NCBI GenBank assembly: GCA_036704825.1
Contig: JAUBSN010000034.1
Coordinates: forward strand, 1-64,000
DNA from: Microcoleus sp036704825
GTDB taxonomy: Bacteria > Cyanobacteriota > Cyanobacteriia > Cyanobacteriales > Microcoleaceae
DNA length: 64,000 nt
Reading direction: 5' to 3'
Every line of letters starts with the position of its first letter. The stretch's first letter is position 1. The notes below the pieces were generated by a model that worked only from the letters and a program-made list of their open reading frames with translations, was not told the DNA's origin and did not search any database. A program made the translations under genes and the position numbers. Below are positions 24,664 to 33,715 of the stretch, piece after piece.

Positions 24664-25830
24664 ATGCGTGCCTCATGTACAACTAACTTACAATATGAAG
24701 CTATGACGGTAGAAGAAGCAATAATTATTTTAGACAATCTCGTATACGAACAAACGGAAAAACACCTGAGTCGGTTGCAACAGTCGATAATTCGAGGCGT
24801 TGTAGAAGGTTTGACGTACCAAGAAATTCAGCAAAACGATCCGATCGCCCGCGGGTACACAGTGGGCTATCTGGGGCGTTATGTCGGCTACAACTTGTGG
24901 AAAGACCTCACCAAGGTACTGAAGCAAGCAGAAATTATTGGGCAAGAAGAAAGAGTAGTCGGAGCAAATCTTTGGGACTGCATCATGAGAGCTGTACAAA
25001 AAGGCACACAACCACCTAATTCTCGCGATCCGATATTGCAAAAGCTGCTGCGGATGCGTTACCGAATCAGAGAACATTTGGTGAACACGGAGTACAGCGA
25101 TACCTATCTGGCTGAAGATGAAAATTTGCCCGATCGACCTTTTTGCCTTGTCAAGCGCCTGAAAAGCCAGTCAGAAAGAACCAGCCAGTTATTCGAGCGA
25201 GAAACGCGGGTTTTATATAGATTGGGCCAACACGATCGGATACCAGAATTGTTAGCTCGCTTTGAAGAAGATGGATATTTTTATTTAGTAAATCAATTCA
25301 TCGAAGGGCAACCCTTGTATCAAGAACTAATCGAAGGTAAACCCTGGGAAGAACATCAGGTTATCGCTTTATTGAAAGATATCTTGGAAGTGCTTGTTTT
25401 TGTTCACAAACAAGACGTAATTCACCGCGACGTTCACCCTCAAAACTTAATCAGGCGGACATCAGATGGCAAGATTGTATTAATTGACTTTGGGGCAGTT
25501 AAAGAAATCAACACTTCACAAAACACCACCGGTCAAACGAAATCGCGCGGCGGCACTCAGCAAGACTACATTCCCCCCGAACAAGCCATCGGTTCGCCGA
25601 AATTTTGCAGCGACATTTATGCTGTCGGGATCATCGGGATTCAAGCCTTGACAGGAATGCGCCCGAAACAACTCAGAGTTGATAATTTAGGAAATCTCAT
25701 CTGGCAGAAAAATGCAACTGTCACTCCAGAGTTGGCTCGCGTTTTAGACCAGATGGTGCTGTACGCTTTCCCCCAGCGTTACCCCTCAGCAACCGAAGCT
25801 TTGGAAGCACTTCAAAACTTCGGTTGCTGA
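24664..25830 (+). CDS. vMAP-N domain fused to a serine/threonine protein kinase
   Basis: 388 residues. Residues 14-90 match the HTH-like N-terminal domain found in vWA-MoxR-associated proteins of cyanobacteria (MTVEEAIIILDNLVYEQTEK, TYQEIQQND, GYLGRYVGYNLWKDLT). The kinase domain (130-388) has Lys164 in CLVKRLK, HRDVHPQNL with catalytic Asp256, and DFG 275-277. The glycine-rich loop is degenerate (HLVNTEYSDTYLAE), and His258 replaces the usual Lys after HRD. It is probably a signalling kinase of conflict or stress pathways. No vWA/MoxR partner gene is in the window. Confidence 0.88.
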   Translation: MRASCTTNLQYEAMTVEEAIIILDNLVYEQTEKHLSRLQQSIIRGVVEGLTYQEIQQNDPIARGYTVGYLGRYVGYNLWKDLTKVLKQAEIIGQEERVVGANLWDCIMRAVQKGTQPPNSRDPILQKLLRMRYRIREHLVNTEYSDTYLAEDENLPDRPFCLVKRLKSQSERTSQLFERETRVLYRLGQHDRIPELLARFEEDGYFYLVNQFIEGQPLYQELIEGKPWEEHQVIALLKDILEVLVFVHKQDVIHRDVHPQNLIRRTSDGKIVLIDFGAVKEINTSQNTTGQTKSRGGTQQDYIPPEQAIGSPKFCSDIYAVGIIGIQALTGMRPKQLRVDNLGNLIWQKNATVTPELARVLDQMVLYAFPQRYPSATEALEALQNFGC

Positions 25831-26370
25831 CTGTTGTCAGTTGACCGTTGACAGTTGACCGTTACCAAATCCGACTTTAATATCCCCTCTTTAGTCCCTC
25901 TCTGCTGGTACGAGAGTTTGACTCTCGACAGCAGTTTCAACCGCCGAGTCTTATCTATTGTGCCGATCGCATTTTCCACAGCCGCATCGGCCGGTTTACA
26001 ATGCGATCGATCTTGTTGCAGAGTGATTCATCCGCTACCACGATCCCTCCATGTACTGAGTAAAAACACTCGGTCTTGCCGATGAATCGGGCCCCAATTG
26101 CCGAGATCGAAGGGACAACGAACAAGGAACAAAGAATTTTTTTAATTTACCATCAAGAAAAATTGTTTAATTCTGCCGAACGGTTTCTACATCAGAGCTT
26201 TATACCTTCACTTGACTATATGTCTCAAGTTAGATAAAATAATTCATATTTTATGCTTGACAGTTTTAAGAAAATCTTAAGCAGCTTTGTATAGCGGGCA
26301 ACAATATACCTACAGTGTTTATTGTTACCTTGGATACGTAGGAACCTAAATAATTTGAGGGATCTAGAAA
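25831..26370. other. 540-bp gene-free spacer
   Basis: It opens with a repeated CAGTTGACCGTTGA unit (25838-25866). A 7-bp hairpin CGAGAGT-TTG-ACTCTCG follows at 25911-25927. Several GATCGATC sites are scattered through it, but no protein-like frame on either strand convinced me. The last 150 bp are A/T-rich and should contain the promoter of the second giant kinase gene. Confidence 0.4.
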
Positions 26371-29300
26371 TTGGAACTTTTTGAACCAGCAAAACAAGTG
26401 CAAAGGTCCTCAACTGCCATTGCGGCAGTCCAGTCTTTTTCCAGAAAAGCTAGTGTTGCAGTAATCGCGATCGGCTGTACAGTCATTTTGGGTTGGATAT
26501 TCGACGTGCAACTCTTAAAAAGCATTCTGCCCGGACTCGTGACCATGAAAGTCAATACTGCGGTCTGCTTTATTTTGGGTGGATTTTCTCTGTTCGTCCA
26601 ACAGATCCGGCGCACCGAAGCAACAGCAATAAAGCATCAAAAAAATACTAAACTTTTAATTTTTACCTGCTCATTTTTTATTATATTAATTACCTTGTTA
26701 ACCCTAGTTCAATATAGCTTTAATTTAGACTTAGGCATCGACCAACTGCTATTTAAAGAAAGTTACACCTTCACCAGCCCCGGAACACCAGGACGGATGG
26801 CCCCGAATACTGCTGCTGCTTTTTTATTGCTGGGAATATCCCTGCTGCTGCTGTCAGAACGTCGCCCTAAATACCTGCAGATTCAAATCTCAAGCTGTTG
26901 TGCATTTTTAATTGCATTTATGGGTTTGATAGGCTACCTCTACGACAAAGCTTTATTTTACAGGATTGGCGATAATACAGGCATGGCTTTGCACACGTCC
27001 GCAGCATTTATGTTGCTGAGCTCGGGCATTTTATTTACTAATCCAGAGCGAGGATTGATAGCAGTAATTGCGAGCGATCGCGCAGGCGGCATCATGGCGA
27101 GGCGCTTGTTGCCGCGGGCAATCATTATCCCGCCTTCAGTCGGTTATTTCATCCTATCGGGAGAGCGGTTACAAGCCTACACGCCGGAGGTAGGAATATC
27201 GCTGTTGAGCGTATTGAACGTGATTATTTTTACAGTTCTGATTTGGCAGAATGCCAAAACTCTCTGCACCGCAGACCGGAAGCGCTATCGAGCGGAACTG
27301 GAACTGAGAAAAGCTAAATCAGACTTAGAAACTCAAGTTGAGAAACGGACTATCCAACTGCAAATCGCCAACGAGCAATTGCAACAGCAAATTTTCGAGT
27401 CTCAAACAACAAAGCAGGCGCTGCAAAACAACTACAACCTATTGATGGCAGTCATAAACAGTACGCCGGCAGCCCTATTTGTCAAAGATATTCAGGGCCG
27501 TTACCTAATGCTTAATGCTGCGGGAGCCAGTATAATTGGCAAGTCTGTAGACGACATTATCGGCAGAGATGACAGCGAGTTATTTCCGCCGGAAATCGCG
27601 GCCAATATTAGGAAAACCGATCGCCCAATTATGGCAGCGGGAACAACGGAAGCAATTGAAGAAGAGCTGCCAGTCAAAGGAAATTTGAGGATATTTCTTT
27701 CTACAAAAAGTGCTTACCTGGACGGGTTAGGAAAGATCGGCGGTATAGTTACCATCGCGCGGGATATTACTGAAAGCAAAAAAGCCGAAATCGCCAACAG
27801 AAGTTTGGCAGCAATTCTAGAAGCAACGCCGGATTTTGTAGGTATCTACAACATCGAAGGACGCGCCGTTTACATCAACAAAGCAGGCAGAAAAATGGTG
27901 GGTATAGATGAAAACGAAGATATATCCAACCGACAAGTTGCAGAATTCACGGCAGCGTCAGCCCGCAGCAATTTGAATCAAGCGATCGCCACCGCAGTTT
28001 CCGAGGGCTTTTGGAGTGGAGAAACAGCTTTCGTGTCAGCATCGGGACTCGAAATTCCCGTCAGCCAAGTCATCATCTCCCACTCCGCACCGGGCGGAAA
28101 ACTCCCATACATTTCGACCATCGCCCGCGACATCAGCGATCGCTTCCAAGCTGAAAAAGCGCTGCAACTGTCTCAAGCTCGTTTCGCCGGCATTGTAGAA
28201 ATTGCCGACGACGCAATTATTTCGGTGGATGCCGAGCAAAAAATTATCCTGTTCAATCAAGGTGCAGAACGGATTTTCGGGTGGACGGCTGCTGAGGCGA
28301 TCGGGCAATCCCTGAGCCTGCTGTTGCCCGAAGCTTTTGCCACGCATCACAGTCACCTCGTCAGCAATTTCGGCGGCGGCGTTAAACAAGCCCGCAAAAT
28401 GGGCAACCGCAAAGAAATTTTCGCCCGCCGCCGAGACGGCACGCAATTTCCAGCCGAAGCTTCTATTTCCAAACTCGAAGTTGCAGGCGAAATCATATTC
28501 ACAGCAATTTTGCGCGACGTGACAGCCAGCCGGCAAGCCGAAGAATTTGTGCGTCTGAGCGAGGAAAGATACCGATCCCTGGCAATGGCCACGGCACAGA
28601 TGGTTTGGACGACAAACGCTAGCGGAATCTTCGACAAGCCTCAGCCTGATTGGATAGCTTATACGGGTCTGAGTTGGAAAGAGAAGGAGGACAACTGGAT
28701 AGAAGCAGTGCACCCAGAAGACCGCGATCGCACAATACAAGCTTGGAAGCGCGCCATAGAAACAAAAAGTCTCTACGAAGTCGAGCACCGCTTGCGGGCC
28801 GCCGACGGCAGCTACAGACACTTCTGGGTGCGGGGCGTCCCACTTGTGGACGCGGACGGCAGCGTTCGCGAGTGGGTGGGAACTCACACCGATATTAGCG
28901 ATCGAGTCCAAGTTTTGGAAGCACTCAAGCAGTCCGAGGGACAGTATCGATCGCAAGCAGCCGAGCTCGAAAAAGCTGTCCGCGAGTTGCACCAAGCTCA
29001 AACTCAACTAATCCAAACCGAAAAAATCTCTTCTCTCGGGCAGCTAGTCGCCGGCGTCGCCCACGAAATTAACAATCCGATTAACTTCATCTACGGCAAC
29101 ATCACCCACGCCAGCCAATACGCCGCAGACTTGGTCGGTTTGCTCCACCTTTACCAGGAAAAATATCCAAATCCCGTCCCAGAAATTTTAGAAGCAGCCG
29201 AAGATATTGAAGTTGATTACTTAATGGAAGACTTTACGAAGATTTTGGAATCAATGAAAGTAGGAGCCGATCGCATCCGCGACTTAGTTGTATCCTTGCG

Positions 29301-29883
29301 TAACTTTTCCAGACTCGACGAATCGCAGATGAAGCGAGTAGACATTCACGAAGGAATCGAAAGCACTTTGCTAATTTTGCAGCACCGGATCAAAGCTAAT
29401 GTAGTTCGTCCCGCTATTGAAATTATCAAAGACTACGGCAATTTCCCACCAGTCGAGTGCTATGTAGGTCAGCTCAATCAAGTATTTATGAATCTTTTAG
29501 TAAATGCGCTCGACGCCCTCGAAGACTACAACAATCATGCTTCAAACGAAATCGAAAGTTCTTTTCGACCCCAGATAATTCGGATTAGCACGAGTGCGAA
29601 CTCAGAAACAGTAACAATTCGGATTGCCGACAACGGGGGGGGAATCAATCCAGAAGTTATTCACAAGTTGTTCGACCCATTTTTTACTACTAAACCAGTC
29701 GGCAAAGGCACAGGCTTGGGACTGTCAATCAGCTATCAAATTATAGTTGAAAAACACCGAGGCAATTTGCAGTGTATTTCTGCGCCCGGGGAAGGTGCAG
29801 AGTTTGTCATCGAAATTCCCATTTCCCAAAAAGTATCAGCGCTGGCTGCCGAAAACACAAAGGAAATGGTCATTAGTCAGTAG
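26371..29883 (+). CDS. Membrane-anchored multi-PAS sensor histidine kinase
   Basis: 1170 residues from a TTG start at 26371, with GAGGGA 8 bases upstream. Residues 25-300 hold about seven hydrophobic segments forming a membrane sensor. A coiled coil lies at about 308-350. Four PAS domains follow (about 358-475, 478-595, 600-720 and 725-850). The kinase core has His898 in VAGVAHEINNPINFIYGN, the N box FMNLLVNALDALE and G boxes IADNGGGINPE and GKGTGLGLSIS. The core is closely related to that of the kinase at 13824-17666, including the long H-N box insertion. There is no receiver and no neighbouring response regulator. The ligand or signal is unknown. Confidence 0.92.
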   Translation: MELFEPAKQVQRSSTAIAAVQSFSRKASVAVIAIGCTVILGWIFDVQLLKSILPGLVTMKVNTAVCFILGGFSLFVQQIRRTEATAIKHQKNTKLLIFTCSFFIILITLLTLVQYSFNLDLGIDQLLFKESYTFTSPGTPGRMAPNTAAAFLLLGISLLLLSERRPKYLQIQISSCCAFLIAFMGLIGYLYDKALFYRIGDNTGMALHTSAAFMLLSSGILFTNPERGLIAVIASDRAGGIMARRLLPRAIIIPPSVGYFILSGERLQAYTPEVGISLLSVLNVIIFTVLIWQNAKTLCTADRKRYRAELELRKAKSDLETQVEKRTIQLQIANEQLQQQIFESQTTKQALQNNYNLLMAVINSTPAALFVKDIQGRYLMLNAAGASIIGKSVDDIIGRDDSELFPPEIAANIRKTDRPIMAAGTTEAIEEELPVKGNLRIFLSTKSAYLDGLGKIGGIVTIARDITESKKAEIANRSLAAILEATPDFVGIYNIEGRAVYINKAGRKMVGIDENEDISNRQVAEFTAASARSNLNQAIATAVSEGFWSGETAFVSASGLEIPVSQVIISHSAPGGKLPYISTIARDISDRFQAEKALQLSQARFAGIVEIADDAIISVDAEQKIILFNQGAERIFGWTAAEAIGQSLSLLLPEAFATHHSHLVSNFGGGVKQARKMGNRKEIFARRRDGTQFPAEASISKLEVAGEIIFTAILRDVTASRQAEEFVRLSEERYRSLAMATAQMVWTTNASGIFDKPQPDWIAYTGLSWKEKEDNWIEAVHPEDRDRTIQAWKRAIETKSLYEVEHRLRAADGSYRHFWVRGVPLVDADGSVREWVGTHTDISDRVQVLEALKQSEGQYRSQAAELEKAVRELHQAQTQLIQTEKISSLGQLVAGVAHEINNPINFIYGNITHASQYAADLVGLLHLYQEKYPNPVPEILEAAEDIEVDYLMEDFTKILESMKVGADRIRDLVVSLRNFSRLDESQMKRVDIHEGIESTLLILQHRIKANVVRPAIEIIKDYGNFPPVECYVGQLNQVFMNLLVNALDALEDYNNHASNEIESSFRPQIIRISTSANSETVTIRIADNGGGINPEVIHKLFDPFFTTKPVGKGTGLGLSISYQIIVEKHRGNLQCISAPGEGAEFVIEIPISQKVSALAAENTKEMVISQ

Positions 29884-30165
29884 TTAGCAGTCATTAGTCA
29901 GCAGTCATTAGTTTCAGGGATCGCCCATCGGGGGAAGCTAGAAAGCCGGTTTCTACGAGTTTTGCGCTTAGTGACGAGAAATATAGGAATAAACCGGGTT
30001 TCTGAGGTAGCGAGTGCATCCAGGGCTTGCATTTGGATCTCGCAGTCTGAAAACCTTGATTTTCACTAATGCCGATACTCTCCCTTTCTCGATCGCCCTA
30101 AATCGAAATAATTCTTTACAATAAAAAAGTAACATTCCAATTAACTTTGACAAATTCCCTTGAAA
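29884..30165. other. Spacer with degenerate heptamers and a CCGGGTTTCT palindrome
   Basis: CATTAGTCAG-type heptamers continue from the kinase stop codon to about 29915. AAACCGGGTTTCT lies at 29992-30004. The hydroxylase promoter must lie in the last 100 bp. No gene is seen. Confidence 0.4.
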
Positions 30166-31437
30166 ATGCCTGTAAACCAACTTTCTCCAACCACAGCCTC
30201 GACGCAAACAGCGACACTCGACTTTGACATAGCCATCGTCGGAGGCGGCATAGTTGGGGCCACCTTAGCCAGCGCCTTAAAAGATTCTGGATTGAAAATC
30301 GCCATTATCGAAACCCAACTCCCCGCAGTCGCAGCAGCCAAAAAACAAGCCTATGCAATCACGCTGTTATCAGGAATGATCTTAGAAGGTATCGGCGTGT
30401 GGCAGCAAATCTTGCCGCAAATCACCACCTTCGAGCAAATTAGCCTCTGCGACGGCGACTATCCCGGCGTTGTCGAATTCCACCGCCCAGATTTGGGAAA
30501 TACTGGCAAATTACCCGTACCAAAAACAGCTTTAGGTTACGTTGGCGAACACCGAGTCATGCTGTCAGCTTTGCACGAATGTTTGGCAAACAACCCGAAT
30601 TTCAGTTGGGTTTGTCCGGCGGAAGTAGTCGAGGTAAAATATTTAACTAATTGCGCCGAAATAGAAGTCAAACAACACGGCGAAACTCGCACAATTCGCA
30701 CCAAATTATTAGTCGCCGCCGACGGTTCGCGATCGCGCATCCGCACCGAAGCCAACATCAGCACTCGCGGCTGGAAATACTGGCAATCCTGCGTTGCTAT
30801 CACTATTAAAGCAGAAAAACCGCACAACGATATCGCTTTTGAGCGCTTTTGGCCGAGCGGCCCGATGGGAGTCTTACCATTACCGGGGAACCGCTGTCAA
30901 GTAGTTTGGACTGCCCCCCACGCGGAAGCAAAAGCTTTGCAACAAATGGATGAAACAGAGTTTTTGACCTTGTTGGAACACCGCACGGGCGGGCTTTTGG
31001 GCCGTTTGGAATTGGAGAGCGATCGCTTTTTGTTTCCCGTGCAGTTAATGCAGAGCGATCGCTACGTTTTGCCCAGATTAGCGCTAATTGGCGATGCCGC
31101 CCACTGCTGCCATCCCGTGGGCGGCCAGGGATTAAATATGGGCATTCGAGACGCAGGGGCGATCGCCCAAATCTTGCAGCAAGCCCACCAAAAAGGCGAA
31201 GACATCGGCGACTTGCGAGTATTGAAACGGTATCACAACTGGCGCAAAAAAGAGAATTTAATCGTATTAGGATTTACCGATTTTCTAGACAGATTATTTT
31301 CTAATACTTGGCTGCCAATTGTAGCATTTCGCCGCTTCGGATTGTGGTGTTTGCGGACAATTCCCCCAGTGAGGTTTTTAGCCTTGCGGCTGATGACAGG
31401 CTTGATGGGGCGGCCGCCGGAATTAGCGCAAAATTAG
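30166..31437 (+). CDS. FAD-dependent UbiH/Coq6-type hydroxylase
   Basis: 423 residues from ATG 30166; an in-frame TTG lies two codons upstream. The FAD Rossmann motif is DFDIAIVGGGIVGATLASAL (about 20-40). The mid-chain motif is LLVAADGSRSRIR, and the second FAD motif LALIGDAAHCCHPVGGQGLN lies at about 304-323, followed by GIRDAGAIAQIL. It belongs to the aromatic-ring monooxygenases used in quinone synthesis (plastoquinone-like in cyanobacteria, by inference). Its last 195 codons are duplicated at 33614-34199. Confidence 0.92.
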   Translation: MPVNQLSPTTASTQTATLDFDIAIVGGGIVGATLASALKDSGLKIAIIETQLPAVAAAKKQAYAITLLSGMILEGIGVWQQILPQITTFEQISLCDGDYPGVVEFHRPDLGNTGKLPVPKTALGYVGEHRVMLSALHECLANNPNFSWVCPAEVVEVKYLTNCAEIEVKQHGETRTIRTKLLVAADGSRSRIRTEANISTRGWKYWQSCVAITIKAEKPHNDIAFERFWPSGPMGVLPLPGNRCQVVWTAPHAEAKALQQMDETEFLTLLEHRTGGLLGRLELESDRFLFPVQLMQSDRYVLPRLALIGDAAHCCHPVGGQGLNMGIRDAGAIAQILQQAHQKGEDIGDLRVLKRYHNWRKKENLIVLGFTDFLDRLFSNTWLPIVAFRRFGLWCLRTIPPVRFLALRLMTGLMGRPPELAQN

Positions 31438-31461
31438 GTTTGTACACCCACCCACCATCAA

Positions 31462-31530
31462 AGAAACCGGGTTTTTTTCCAAATCTTTGCACTCTCACCA
31501 AGTCTGTCGCAAAACCCCGGTTTCTGGCCA
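31462..31530. repeat. Pair of AGAAACCGGGTTT palindrome-type repeats
   Basis: AAAGAAACCGGGTTTTTTTCC at 31461-31481 and CCCCGGTTTCTGGCCAC at 31515-31531 lie just after the hydroxylase stop. The same arrangement follows the duplicated copy at 34201-34218 and the element at 32395-32410, so it is a dispersed family. The first could act as a terminator (hairpin plus T-run). Confidence 0.55.
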
Positions 31531-31595
31531 CCCGTAGTTCCAAGACTAAACTAAATTCATCGATGAATGGTATATAATTAAGATAGAACAGAGCT

Positions 31596-31961
31596 ATGAG
31601 TGGAATTGACCGTGAAATTACTCTAGAAACTCGAAACAGTCTCATTGATAAACATCTCCCCGGAACCCAAAAAGCTCAAAGTGAATTTGAAAGCGAAGGA
31701 ATCGTCCATCTCTTTAATGATAGAGAAACAATGGAAAGAGTGGCCGCAGAAATTAAGCTAAGAGGGGAACGCACAGGAGAGGACGATGTAGAGGACAATT
31801 ATGAACGCTATGGATTGTACTTTTCAGAACCAATTGGTTATATACTGAAAGCAGACGGTACTCAGATACCACTAAATTACGGTGAAATAAAGATTAAAAA
31901 AACTACAGGTAAATACCATGTCATACCTCGCACAAGACCCCGCACAAGCTACTCAAATTAG
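31596..31961 (+). CDS. Small hypothetical protein, first of an overlapping pair
   Basis: 121 residues, soluble and charged. It contains HLPGTQKAQSEFESEGIVHLFN, a helical centre (RETMERVAAEIKLRGER), and a basic beta-like end, IKIKKTTGKYHVIPRTRP. The last portion looks like a small nuclease or toxin-fold tail, but no catalytic residues can be assigned. The downstream gene starts 44 bp before this one stops, in another frame, so the two are probably co-translated and may act as a pair (for example toxin and immunity). That is inference only. Confidence 0.6.
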   Translation: MSGIDREITLETRNSLIDKHLPGTQKAQSEFESEGIVHLFNDRETMERVAAEIKLRGERTGEDDVEDNYERYGLYFSEPIGYILKADGTQIPLNYGEIKIKKTTGKYHVIPRTRPRTSYSN

Positions 31962-32196
31962 TCAAGAATCAGAGCAAGAGACTGAGTGGGAGTTTGCGGA
32001 AATTTGGGCGGATACTCTGATATCTCCTCCTTATATCCTGATGTTAGTTAAGGAGATTTCCGGGAGATTTTGTATCCATAACCCGGCACAAAATTATAAA
32101 GTTATCTTTACCAGTGACAATTACGAAGCGGCTAAAATGTGGCTGCTAGAGGATGAATATGAGCGTTTGAATAGTCGCATTTTACGAGAAGTATAA
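31918..32196 (+). CDS. Small acidic hypothetical protein, second of an overlapping pair
   Basis: 92 residues, acidic. The N-terminus is glutamate/glutamine-rich (QESEQETEWEFAEIWADTL), followed by LISPPYILMLVKEISGRFCI, then a helical C-terminus (AAKMWLLEDEYERL). It overlaps the upstream gene by 44 bp. Its acidity next to a basic partner would fit an immunity- or antitoxin-like role, but no family is recognised. Confidence 0.55.
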   Translation: MSYLAQDPAQATQISQESEQETEWEFAEIWADTLISPPYILMLVKEISGRFCIHNPAQNYKVIFTSDNYEAAKMWLLEDEYERLNSRILREV

Positions 32197-32217
32197 AATA
32201 AAGTGGTGTCGCCACAT

Positions 32218-32353
32218 CCGCCAGGGGTTAAAACCTCTGGCTAATAGCGAAAGTCGGTTGAAACCGACTGAAAATATGAGATAAAAATGAAAAACTCTTT
32301 AGTCCTCTTTAAGAGGACTTTTGCTATGAGACAGGGGTTTCAACCCCTGGCGG
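32218..32353. repeat. 136-bp palindromic MITE-like element, copy 1
   Basis: Ends CCGCCAGGGGTT (32218-32229) and AACCCCTGGCGG (32342-32353) are perfect inverted repeats. Inside are two perfect or near-perfect hairpins, AGTCGGTTGAAACCGACT (32252-32269) and AGTCCTCTTTAAGAGGACT (32301-32319). A second copy with compensating changes in the stems lies at 34252-34386. No protein is encoded. The spacer 32197-32504 is otherwise filled by CCGGGTTT palindromes. Confidence 0.85.
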
Positions 32354-32504
32354 ACTATCGGGCTAACCGAGGTTTCTGGCTACTCGCACCATCAAAGAAA
32401 CCGGGTTTTTTCCTCAATCTTTGCAATGTTACGAAGTTGGTCGCAAAAACGCGGTACAATGATCGACTCAGCTCTAACCCAGCCCTGACGGCAATAGAAA
32501 AACC

Positions 32505-33182
32505 ATGCAGCCCGAACAAGAACAAGAAATTCTCAACCTGCGCGATCGCCAATTAACGCCCAAACAAATTGCCCGAAAGTTAGGATTGAAAGCATCCGAA
32601 GTCAGTACGTTTCTTCAATCTCATGCAGAACAAACAGCCCTCGCTAGCGCCGAAAAAGGAGAGTTATTGCCGGTTGCTCAATGTCTCGTGGATGTAAATT
32701 TTGCGAAGGTATTGTTGGGCAATGAAACCTCTGAAGCGAGCGGTTTGGGTTTAGTGGTGGTTACCCGTTCCAAGGGATACAATCGTTTTGTTGCAGCCTC
32801 TTATTTGATCGACTACTGGTGTTTGGGAGTCAAGGATACCATCCCGCCACGTAACTGCAACGATAGCCAATATAAAAATTTCGTTCAGCTTTGTTACTCG
32901 CAGTTTATGCAAGAATACGAGGAGATTAGTTTAGAGCAAGCACAAGCCCTGGTTTGGGGTGCGATCGCCTATGCCAAAACATTAGGCTTTGAACCGCATC
33001 GCGATTTCGAGCAGTCGAAGGCTCATTTAGGAGAATCAACCAGCGAAATAGGCTTGAAATTCGGTCGCAATGGAAAACCTTGTTATGTTGAAGGGCCTTA
33101 CGATAATACAAGGAAAATTATCAATACGCTTAAAAACTCTGTGGGAGAGGGTAATTTCGATTACTTGTTCGGGATGGGGTAG
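32505..33182 (+). CDS. Hypothetical protein with N-terminal HTH-like segment
   Basis: 225 residues. Residues 1-40 look like a helix-turn-helix of the sigma/insertion-sequence type (EILNLRDRQLTPKQIARKLG, LKASEVSTFLQ). The rest is an unassigned domain with a conserved-looking core (LVVVTRSKGYNRFVAASYLI, then DYWCLGVKDTIPPRNC) and a C-terminal GRNGKPCYVEGPYDNTRKII. It might be a DNA-binding regulator. It lies between the palindromic element and the truncated gene at 33263, in the rearranged region. Confidence 0.6.
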   Translation: MQPEQEQEILNLRDRQLTPKQIARKLGLKASEVSTFLQSHAEQTALASAEKGELLPVAQCLVDVNFAKVLLGNETSEASGLGLVVVTRSKGYNRFVAASYLIDYWCLGVKDTIPPRNCNDSQYKNFVQLCYSQFMQEYEEISLEQAQALVWGAIAYAKTLGFEPHRDFEQSKAHLGESTSEIGLKFGRNGKPCYVEGPYDNTRKIINTLKNSVGEGNFDYLFGMG

Positions 33183-33262
33183 AAATTGATACGGGGGAGC
33201 GTCAACCGCCAAACCATCAATCGTGATAAAATAAACATCGGTGTTACTGACAACTCCCCACA

Positions 33263-33715
33263 ATGGAAGAAACCCGCACCCAAGCTTATCTGCAATTGAT
33301 TGAGACACTCCTGACTTGCCCCAACGGTGAGGAACCGCAGATTTTACAGGCTAACTTAGAATTGGTAGATTCGGGGTTTCTGCAAGCTTGCGAGGTAGTA
33401 GCAGAAATCCTGGCAGAGAAAGGACAGGAAAATAACGCTAATTTTTTACGGAATTTGGCCAGTCAGCTAGGGCAATTATTGGAGATGAATGATGAGGGAG
33501 ATAGCGATAACTCTGAAGGTGAAAATCTCCAAGAGTATGCAAACTTTATCCTAGACTTATTGCAAGCAGAACAAGATGGCAACAGCGATATTAAAGTAAT
33601 TTACCCCATGCTGGCCGAGCGGCCCGATGGGAGTCTTACCATTACCGGGGAACCGCTGTCAAGTAGTTTGGACAGCACCCCACGCGGAAGCAAAAGCTTT
33701 GCAACAAATGGATGA
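33263..33715 (+). pseudogene. 5' part of a cyanobacterial repeat-protein gene cut off by a duplication
   Basis: The first 117 codons (EETRTQAYLQLIETLLTCPN, GEEPQILQANLELVDSGFLQ) resemble the N-terminal repeat seen in front of TPR/CHAT proteins of filamentous cyanobacteria. A second repeat begins (YANFILDLLQAEQDGNSDIK, VIYPML) but is broken at 33613, where the sequence changes abruptly to the hydroxylase duplicate. The frame then reads 33 codons of the hydroxylase sequence out of phase and stops at 33715. It is therefore a truncated gene with a junk tail. Confidence 0.7.

Noticed and set aside
28036..29007. Minus-strand frame of 323 codons inside the second giant kinase gene
   Set aside because: The plus strand encodes continuous PAS and kinase motifs across the whole interval; the antisense frame has no recognisable motif.
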